A DNA stretch of 64,000 nt, from the NCBI GenBank assembly GCA_017538965.1, contig JAFYHU010000080.1:124001-188000 (forward strand). The letters run 5' to 3'. Below, one piece after another: positions 59,201-64,000 of this stretch. Origin of the DNA: Oscillospiraceae bacterium. Lineage in GTDB: Bacteria > Bacillota > Clostridia > Oscillospirales > Oscillospiraceae. The position numbers and the translations under genes are program-made. The notes beneath the pieces were generated by a model. That model was given only the letters and a program-made list of their open reading frames with translations, did no database searches and was not told the DNA's origin. The stretch's first letter is position 1. Each line of letters starts with the position of its first letter.

Positions 59201-59304
59201 TGCTTCGGCGGGAACTGGATCTTCTGATGGAAAGAGAGCACCTCGGCTCCATGGGACAGCCTCTTCCCGCGCCTCCGCCGCCTCCGAACCCAACTCAGAA
59301 GTAA
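56245..59304 (+). CDS. Mechanosensitive (MscS-family) channel with two extracytoplasmic sensor modules, paralogue 2
   Basis: A 1019-residue protein. The ATG at 56245 follows GGAAGGGA. Order of parts: a helix at 13-37, a first extracytoplasmic module to about 287, helices at 288-312 and 343-365, a second module to about 602, a helix at 603-628, a charged cytoplasmic linker rich in Glu and Arg (to about 717), helices near 718, 758 and 808, the MscS pore (SAGIIGLAISIGAKDLISDI) and the soluble domain. The plan is the same as the paralogue at 38233, with low sequence identity outside the channel. It follows PAP2 by 46 bases. Confidence 0.85.
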   Translation: MDTPNKQKSIWKAGVLWLVSACLIMAVLVPVFFLIWMDRTQSHTADECSLLADAVLKQGTVDKKRIQKNELFLQTYLFSLNAMTGWAYSYGGTDEREISRIYDSEEYIPDEVAVLKAGEVEVLSGSFPEVEFYTVLEKREQLRSEVSEKQPDSDHVQQSEGTSTLIEDNGVIYLTSGLPNAGTVVITKLESVPELLSDSEQELDLISLESSSFSNSRFRMVLVRLSDNTILKVIGDLPIAEGDILTEVPDDSGILKLGNDRYICGTSEDNSYRIYALMPVSSAFARTVVSPFALALIFVLLFLLTCLYAWFLRTDILRGRVEQDGRTDGRERIGVELISHVRLMFYILAACTAASILLICILHVVDSNRVWENGILSDVERYFAADDANAEHLASYRKESKLSALDKIRDLIEASPERRTDNALSDLSGAIERDLFVLNDDGMVIASSVSEYDFTGMSDPESELYDLTSVLEGKADHRAVAVSGEGTSSQLCWAVRCKKIGGMLVSRDSLSQAISFSDYYANYKLPPGLTLFAVDLSTGEILSSSEEEYSGKSAGSIGLKEEYCQDGFAGEIMLNGRRYFVQTSIHGEDRADLIAADLGFLMKQYLPIILTTIVAGLFAVVLICMFVYKLQRSIWTDLTPGREEDIVASADRPARRKLTAEERRREEEKRKEEARDEETATFYREQEGGLRADRSAVGRWLNPITPFKKQSADEKFREVIQILSIVLLIAGYAFYQHSSQYGLQGSTFAYLLQRSWRYGLNVYAVTYALMMIFQIFVIGLTLRKLILMAGKKYGNRGETVARLVGSFIAYASIAAAVAYSLVYVGVNATTVFASAGIIGLAISIGAKDLISDIFAGISIVFEGEFRTGDIVDIGGYRGTVEEIGVRTTKIMSMENVKIFRNSNISGVVNMTQRYSIAEVRVDVSRAEPLEKVETLFRKELPKIRKKIPETVSDIELCGIDQLNANGLVLLFQTKCREEDRISVERMLRRELDLLMEREHLGSMGQPLPAPPPPPNPTQK

Positions 59305-59372
59305 TGTGCCGGGAGAATCCCCGACACGTTCCGCAAAATAGAAACAAAAAATAATGGAGAGGAGAAAACAAA

Positions 59373-59636
59373 ATGAAAATCACCAAGAAAAACGGAAACA
59401 TCACGATGTACGATGACCAGAAGGTTATCAACAGCATTCTCAAGGCAAACGCAGGGACATCGGAAAAGACGATGTCTGACAAAATCGCCGCTTCCATCGC
59501 GGATGATGTCTTTTCTCAGCTCACGGAAGATTACGAGATCATCACGACGAAGGATATCAGAGACTGCGTGTATAAAACCCTCCTTGACAGAGGCTTCACG
59601 GAAACGGCCCGCTCCTATATCGAATACAAGGGCTGA
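59373..59636 (+). CDS. Standalone ATP-cone domain protein
   Basis: An 87-residue protein that consists of an ATP-cone domain: MKITKKNGNITMYDDQKVIN, then SILKANAGTSEKTM and a helical remainder ending ETARSYIEYKG. The domain normally binds ATP or dATP in NrdR and at the N-terminus of class I and III ribonucleotide reductases. Here no reductase or DNA-binding part is attached, and no nrd gene is nearby. AGAGGAG precedes the ATG. It might act as a free nucleotide sensor. Confidence 0.8.
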   Translation: MKITKKNGNITMYDDQKVINSILKANAGTSEKTMSDKIAASIADDVFSQLTEDYEIITTKDIRDCVYKTLLDRGFTETARSYIEYKG

Positions 59637-59644
59637 GCAATCGA

Positions 59645-59880
59645 ATAATAGAAAACGGGGCTGTAATCATAATGTCGAGTTTAGCTCCCAATCAGGTTGT
59701 ACTGTTTCGCGGCCAGAGAAATACAGCCCCTGACTGACCAACTTCTGCCGCGAATAATCAAGATAAATCCATAGAAAAAGCGCGGCGGAGAAACCTGAGT
59801 GCGAGATACCAGTTTCTCTTCCGCGCAATTGCAGGAAGCTGAAAACGGGGTTGTCCAAAATTTTGAGACAGCCCCGTCTG
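59645..59880. other. Gene-free, highly structured intergenic region
   Basis: No convincing gene. Three inverted repeats are present. GGGGCTGTA/TACAGCCCC (59657-59665 and 59722-59730) is a long-range pair. GCGCGG..GAGAAAC/GTTTCTC..CCGCGC (about 59780-59825) is the second. ACGGGGTTGTC/GACAGCCCCGT (59845-59877) is the third. GAAAACGGGG occurs at both ends (59651 and 59841). Confidence 0.6.
59845..59877 (-). terminator. Terminator of the sugar ABC transporter unit
   Basis: An 11-bp stem with one G-U pair and the palindromic loop CAAAATTTTGA, followed on the minus strand by TTTTC. It lies just after the permease stop codon. Confidence 0.65.
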
Positions 59881-59896
59881 CATTTTTAAGAGGGGA

Positions 59897-61552
59897 TTAC
59901 TTCTTCTGAACGTACTTGAGGCAGTCGATGGTGACGGCGGAGAGAATGATGATGCCGGAGAACACGAACTGCAGGTTCGTGTCCACGCCGAGAACCGTCA
60001 GGGAATAGGTCAGCGCGGTGAAAATCAGTACGCCTACCACAATTCCCTGTATCTTACCGATACCGCCGCTGAACGAGATGCCGCCGACCACGCAGGCCGC
60101 GATGGCATCGGTCTCCCAGCCCTGCCCGTAGGAAGCGGAACCGGAGCCCACCATGCGGATGCATTCCAGCCAGGCGCCGAAGCCGTAGAGAATACCCGCG
60201 ATGGCAAAGGCGGTAAGCGTCACCTTGAAGACCGAGATGCCGGAAACCGCTGCGGCCTCGGGGTTGCCGCCGACGGCATACATATACTTGCCGAGCTTGG
60301 TCTTGTTCCAGACAAAGTACATGATGGCAATCGCCGCCACAGCCCATAGAATGATCGTCGGGAATCTGCCGATCTTGGGGATGATCATCTTGGGAATCTT
60401 CATCTCGATGGCACCGAACGAGACGCCGCTGGTCGCGAAGGTCATGAGACCGAACAGGATCAGCATGTTTGCCATTGTGGAGATAAAGGGGTGAATCTTG
60501 AAGCGGGCTGAGAAGAAGCCGGCAATCATGGCAAAGGTGGTCGTCACGCAGCAGCAGACGACGAGCGCCAGCACCACGCGGACGCCGAGAGGAATCATGG
60601 TAAAGTCAAAGATATGACCGAACAGAGCGCCGGTGTTGACGCCTTTGTGCATGATCATCGTTGCCAGAACCATGCTCGTACCGACCATACGGCCGACGGA
60701 GAGGTCAGTACCGGCGAGCAGAATCAGACCGCCGACACCCAGTGCCAGGAACATGCGCGGGGAAGCCGCCTGCAGGATATTCAGCACGTTGTTCATCGTC
60801 AGCAGCGGCATGCCCTTGATAACCGGGCAGAGAATGCACAGAAGGATAAAGATGAGGAGAATGACAATATAAAGACCGTTGTTCAGGAAGAACTGCTTGG
60901 TGTTGAAGGTATAGCGCCTGGCTTCCCATTTCTGCTTCCGCTTTTCGGCAAAAGTGAAGCGGCTGAGACGCAGCTGGTCCAGCAGGTGATAGCGATGGGT
61001 AAAGGCCTCGTGCTGACGGTCCTTGATCTCCTGCAGCGTGGAACCGTGCTTGAGACTGGCGTCAAACAGACGGTTTTTAAAGACGTATTTCTCGTCCTTG
61101 ATCTCGTCTTGATCCTTCAGCTTGGCGAGTTCCGCGGCATGCTGCTTTTTCAGTTCTGCAAGTTCGGCATTGTAGCGGGCATTTTCTTCCGCGGTCTGGG
61201 CTGCGCAGGAGGCGACAACCTTATTATAGTATTCCTTGTCGTAATTGGCGTCCAGATACGCCGTTGCGTCGCTGACCAGAGACTTGATCTCTGCCTTGTT
61301 GGCGGCTTCCACGGCTTTTGCTTTCTCCAGCGCCGCGCTGTCTTCGGCGAGAATGGCCGCTTTCTCCGCTTTCGTGTAGTTGGCGTTCTCCTTTACGACC
61401 GCCATATGCGTGGTCAGGGCAACGACCTTGTCGGTTCCGTCAACACGCAGGGCGTTTACCTTCTGCTGGATGGAGCCGACATATTCATCGATCGGTGCCA
61501 GCAGGAGTTCCTCTTCCTCAATCGATAGGATGCCCCTGTTTTTTTCATCCAT
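59897..61552 (-). CDS. Sugar ABC transporter permease (MglC-like) with long cytoplasmic N-terminal extension
   Basis: A 551-residue protein. The ATG at 61552 lies 20 bases after the ATPase stop, with GGAGG 13 bases upstream. Residues from about 215 are a standard galactose/ribose-type permease: about ten helices with GGLILLAGTDLSVGRMVG, AVGGNPEAAAVSG and ACVVGGISFSGGIG. Residues 1-210 are an Ala/Lys/Glu-rich, probably coiled-coil region without membrane segments, absent from ordinary 330-residue MglC. The extension is in frame and its coding looks normal, so it is not an annotation error. Its role may be in regulation or complex assembly. Confidence 0.87.
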   Translation of the reverse strand: MDEKNRGILSIEEEELLLAPIDEYVGSIQQKVNALRVDGTDKVVALTTHMAVVKENANYTKAEKAAILAEDSAALEKAKAVEAANKAEIKSLVSDATAYLDANYDKEYYNKVVASCAAQTAEENARYNAELAELKKQHAAELAKLKDQDEIKDEKYVFKNRLFDASLKHGSTLQEIKDRQHEAFTHRYHLLDQLRLSRFTFAEKRKQKWEARRYTFNTKQFFLNNGLYIVILLIFILLCILCPVIKGMPLLTMNNVLNILQAASPRMFLALGVGGLILLAGTDLSVGRMVGTSMVLATMIMHKGVNTGALFGHIFDFTMIPLGVRVVLALVVCCCVTTTFAMIAGFFSARFKIHPFISTMANMLILFGLMTFATSGVSFGAIEMKIPKMIIPKIGRFPTIILWAVAAIAIMYFVWNKTKLGKYMYAVGGNPEAAAVSGISVFKVTLTAFAIAGILYGFGAWLECIRMVGSGSASYGQGWETDAIAACVVGGISFSGGIGKIQGIVVGVLIFTALTYSLTVLGVDTNLQFVFSGIIILSAVTIDCLKYVQKK

Positions 61553-61572
61553 GTCTTTTCTTCTGCCTCCGT

Positions 61573-63081
61573 TCACAGATATTTTGCGCTGAGTCTCAGG
61601 AGCTCCTCCTGATTGGTATCTTTTGTATTCACAACACCGGCCAGACGTCTGTTCGACATGACGCCGATCCGGTTGGTGATTCCCAGAATCTCGGGCATCT
61701 CGGAGGATACCACAATGATGGTCTTGCCCAGTTTCGCCATCTTGACGATGAGTTCGTAGATTTCATACTTGGCACCGACGTCGATGCCGCGGGTCGGTTC
61801 GTCCATCAGAAAGACGTCCGGAGCCCGTTCCAGCCATTTGCCGAAAATGACCTTCTGCTGGTTGCCGCCAGAGAGTGCCGTAATCGCATCCGATGGGCCC
61901 ATGCATTTGGTATGCATGATGTTGATCTCATTGGCGGTGGCTTTGACCATTTTGTCTCTGGAGAGCGCAATGCCGGTCTTGTAATGGTTCAGATTCGTGA
62001 TGGTCGTGTTGAAGGTCAGATCTCCTTCGAGGAAGAGACCGGTTGTCTTCCGTTCCTCGGTGATCATGGCAAAGCCGTGCTCCATGGCGTCTGCGGGGTT
62101 CTGGAAGTTCATCAGGCGCCCTCTGTAGTAGACGCGCCCTGCCGCACGGGTCCGTACACCGAACATCGTCTCGAGCAGTTCGGAGCGTCCCGCACCGACC
62201 AGGCCGTAGAGGCCGAAGATTTCCCCTTCGCGGACTTCGAAGGAAATATCCTTCAGATGCGGCTCAAATTTCGTGGACAGATGCTGCACCGACAGAATCA
62301 CTTCACCCGGTGTGTTGTCCACCGGCGGGAAACGGTTGCCGAGCGAACGGCCTACCATGGCGGTGATCAGCTGGTTCATGTTCGTATCCTTGATCGGTCG
62401 GGTCATGACCATCCGACCGTCGCGCAGGACGGAGACCTCGTCGCAGATCTCGAAGATTTCATCCATTTTATGAGAGATATATACAAGCGAAATGCCCTGC
62501 GCTTTCAGATTCCGCATCATCTCAAAGAGCTTGGCGACCTCGCGGACAGTCAGGGAGGAGGTCGGTTCGTCCAGGACAATCAGTTTTGCATTATAGGAGA
62601 TTGCTTTGGCAATTTCGACCATCTGCCGCGCGGAGACGGACATCGTCTTCATCGGCGAGGACAGATCCACCGTCATATTCAGCTTCCGGAACAGTTCCGT
62701 CGCTTCGTTTTTCATGCGGGTTTCGTCGACGGTACCGAGAGCGGTTTTGGGATAACGTCCCAGAAACAGGTTGTCCAGAACATTGCGTTCCAGGCATTGG
62801 TTCAGCTCCTGATGGACCATTGCGACACCGTTTTCCAGTGCGTCCTTCGGACCGGAAAAATTGACTTCTTTCCCGTCAAGCAGGATGACGCCTTCGTCTT
62901 TCTGATAGGTGCCGAAAAGGCACTTCATCATGGTGGATTTTCCGGCGCCGTTTTCGCCCATCAGGCCCATGATGCTGCCCGGTTTGACATTCAGGTCGAT
63001 ATGATCGAGCACGCGGTTGCGGCCGAAGGATTTGCACATGTCCCGGATCGACAGGACATATTCTGTTTTCGACTCAGCCAT
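61573..63081 (-). CDS. Sugar ABC transporter ATP-binding protein (MglA-like, duplicated)
   Basis: A 502-residue protein with two ABC domains. The first has the Walker A GENGAGKST, the signature VSARQMVEIAKA and the Walker B LIVLDEPTSS. The second has a degenerate Walker A (YGLVGAGRSE), the signature LSGGNQQKVIFGKW and the Walker B FLMDEPTRG. This is the normal arrangement of galactose/methylgalactoside and ribose importers. It precedes the permease gene and follows the binding-protein gene, with a terminator between it and the latter. Confidence 0.93.
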   Translation of the reverse strand: MAESKTEYVLSIRDMCKSFGRNRVLDHIDLNVKPGSIMGLMGENGAGKSTMMKCLFGTYQKDEGVILLDGKEVNFSGPKDALENGVAMVHQELNQCLERNVLDNLFLGRYPKTALGTVDETRMKNEATELFRKLNMTVDLSSPMKTMSVSARQMVEIAKAISYNAKLIVLDEPTSSLTVREVAKLFEMMRNLKAQGISLVYISHKMDEIFEICDEVSVLRDGRMVMTRPIKDTNMNQLITAMVGRSLGNRFPPVDNTPGEVILSVQHLSTKFEPHLKDISFEVREGEIFGLYGLVGAGRSELLETMFGVRTRAAGRVYYRGRLMNFQNPADAMEHGFAMITEERKTTGLFLEGDLTFNTTITNLNHYKTGIALSRDKMVKATANEINIMHTKCMGPSDAITALSGGNQQKVIFGKWLERAPDVFLMDEPTRGIDVGAKYEIYELIVKMAKLGKTIIVVSSEMPEILGITNRIGVMSNRRLAGVVNTKDTNQEELLRLSAKYL

Positions 63082-63115
63082 GGTTTCTTTCCCGCCTTTT
63101 TCAATAGCAATGATT

Positions 63116-63148
63116 AAAAACGGGGATGTGGGTTGACCACATCCCCGT
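63116..63148 (-). terminator. Intra-operon terminator between binding protein and ATPase genes
   Basis: A 12-bp perfect stem ACGGGGATGTGG / CCACATCCCCGT with a 5-base loop. Five T follow on the minus strand, so it lowers expression of the ATPase and permease relative to the binding protein. Confidence 0.8.
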
Positions 63149-63200
63149 CCGCCGATTTGTGATCGGGGCTTTCGATGTTATGAATTCGTGACCGCGGTGA

Positions 63201-64000
63201 TTACGCGAGCTTCGCCATGTAGGAAGTACCGTTGTCGGTCTTCACCATGTTGATGCAGAAGCCTTCGTAGGCATCCGGGTTGCCCAGACGGTCAATGATG
63301 TTGGCCTCGGTCTGTCCGTCGCCCTTGACATACTCAACATCCAGGTTGAGGCATTTGTCATAGTTCTGGAGCTGGGGCAGATAGGTGGCATTCAGGAAGT
63401 TGTCGGCAGCATTGTAGAGGTTGAGCCAGACCTTGACAACCGGGAAGTCCTTCTCGTCCAGCTGCTTGTTGAAAGCAGCGTTGGGGGCGGTGGCATCCAG
63501 GAAGTCTTTGTAGTTGTCGGCCGTGACGGCGCCGTTCAGAGCATAGAAGCAGCGGGTCGCGTCATCATAGTAGAACAGATCGTCGGACAGGACGTTGCCG
63601 GCGGCATCGGGAATGCTGATGCCGGTCATGATATCCACACCGTCAATCGCGTTGCGCAGGGTGCGGAGGGTCAGATAAGCCTGAACGTCGGCATTCTGGG
63701 AGATGGTGCCGCAGTAGCCGTCCTCGATGGCGGCGACAGCGTCGCTGTTGGCGTCATAACCGAAGGTGGGAACACCCTGCTCCTTGGACCAGGCATTGAA
63801 CACGGCCATGCCCATGCCGTCGTTGTTGGAGACGACCACGTCGATCTGATCGCCGAAGGCAGCGCTCCAGGTGTTGATGGCATCGCCGGCGGTCGGAGCA
63901 TCCCAGGTGGCGCCGGAGTTGTTCTTCATTTCCTTGGAGGCGAGCTCACGAACAACATAGTCCTTGCCGTCGATGGTGATTTTGCCATCCTGAACATCGG
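63201..64000 (-). CDS. Galactose/glucose-binding protein-like substrate-binding protein (5'-truncated by window)
   Basis: The gene runs off the window end on the minus strand; the frame stays open to base 64000, and 266 C-terminal residues are visible. It has the periplasmic-binding-protein type 1 fold of galactose/glucose receptors: VVVSNNDGMGMAVFNAW, GYDANSDAVAAIEDG and TISQNADVQAYLTLR. The Asn-Asn-Asp around the sugar site fits a hexose ligand. It is the first of the three transporter genes and is followed by a terminator. Confidence 0.85.
   Translation of the reverse strand, partial: DVQDGKITIDGKDYVVRELASKEMKNNSGATWDAPTAGDAINTWSAAFGDQIDVVVSNNDGMGMAVFNAWSKEQGVPTFGYDANSDAVAAIEDGYCGTISQNADVQAYLTLRTLRNAIDGVDIMTGISIPDAAGNVLSDDLFYYDDATRCFYALNGAVTADNYKDFLDATAPNAAFNKQLDEKDFPVVKVWLNLYNAADNFLNATYLPQLQNYDKCLNLDVEYVKGDGQTEANIIDRLGNPDAYEGFCINMVKTDNGTSYMAKLA

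Noticed and set aside
59667..59858. A 63-codon minus-strand frame in the structured gap.
   Set aside because: It has no ribosome-binding site and its bases are explained by inverted repeats; kept only as a structured region.

Overview
The window looks like chromosomal DNA of a gut-type, anaerobic Gram-positive Clostridia (Firmicutes) member. The evidence is the clostridial-type RpoB and RpoC sequences, lipoprotein signal peptides, strong AGGAGG ribosome-binding sites, many 4Fe-4S proteins, a sigma-A type promoter (TTGACA/TATAAT) in front of many transcription units, and rho-independent terminators after most of them. Most of the DNA is visibly GC-rich. About 14.2-15.5 kb and 29.1-30.7 kb are clearly more AT-rich and look acquired. 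No insertion sequence, transposase, integrase, rRNA or CRISPR array was seen.

Layout. 0-2.1 kb: two redox proteins, an aldo/keto reductase with a ferredoxin tail (cut by the window start) and an EFR1-type flavodoxin/ferredoxin. 2.6-11.5 kb: a catabolic locus of hydroxypyruvate reductase-like dehydrogenase plus glycerate 2-kinase, then a Gfo/Idh/MocA dehydrogenase, a split transketolase, a DctPQM TRAP transporter and a GntR/FCD regulator, with a perfect palindrome at the second promoter. 11.6-17.0 kb: EamA exporter, degenerate nucleotidyltransferase, an HExxH protein, AraC regulator, and a MATE exporter preceded by a Met/Asn-rich leader peptide. 17.3-22.0 kb: DUF362 ferredoxin, membrane SpoIIE phosphatase, secreted GH3 hexosaminidase. 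22.1-27.6 kb (minus): an EamA, OmpR regulator, histidine kinase, Pr6Pr membrane protein and secreted S41 peptidase operon.

27.7-35.0 kb: M20 hydrolase, an AT-rich two-gene island (DUF4869 plus a P-loop ATPase), OPT transporter, aconitase-family hydratase. 35.1-41.3 kb: EAL phosphodiesterase, alpha/beta hydrolase, and a 1032-residue MscS channel with two extracellular sensor modules. 41.5-44.8 kb: a KAP-like NTPase, a DUF218 protein and a CARF/PD-(D/E)xK (Card1/DUF1887-like) nuclease, ending against the 3' end of a tRNA-Leu(GAG). This is the best candidate for a defence-type system.

44.8-53.8 kb: a GT-C membrane protein divergent from rpoB-rpoC. rpoBC has its own promoter and a terminator-like leader and lacks ribosomal-protein neighbours. 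53.9-59.6 kb: PIG-L deacetylase, PlsC-like acyltransferase, PAP2 phosphatase, a second double-sensor MscS channel and a standalone ATP-cone protein. 59.9-64 kb (minus): a Mgl-type sugar ABC transporter whose permease has an unusual cytoplasmic N-terminal extension of about 200 residues; the binding-protein gene is cut by the window end.
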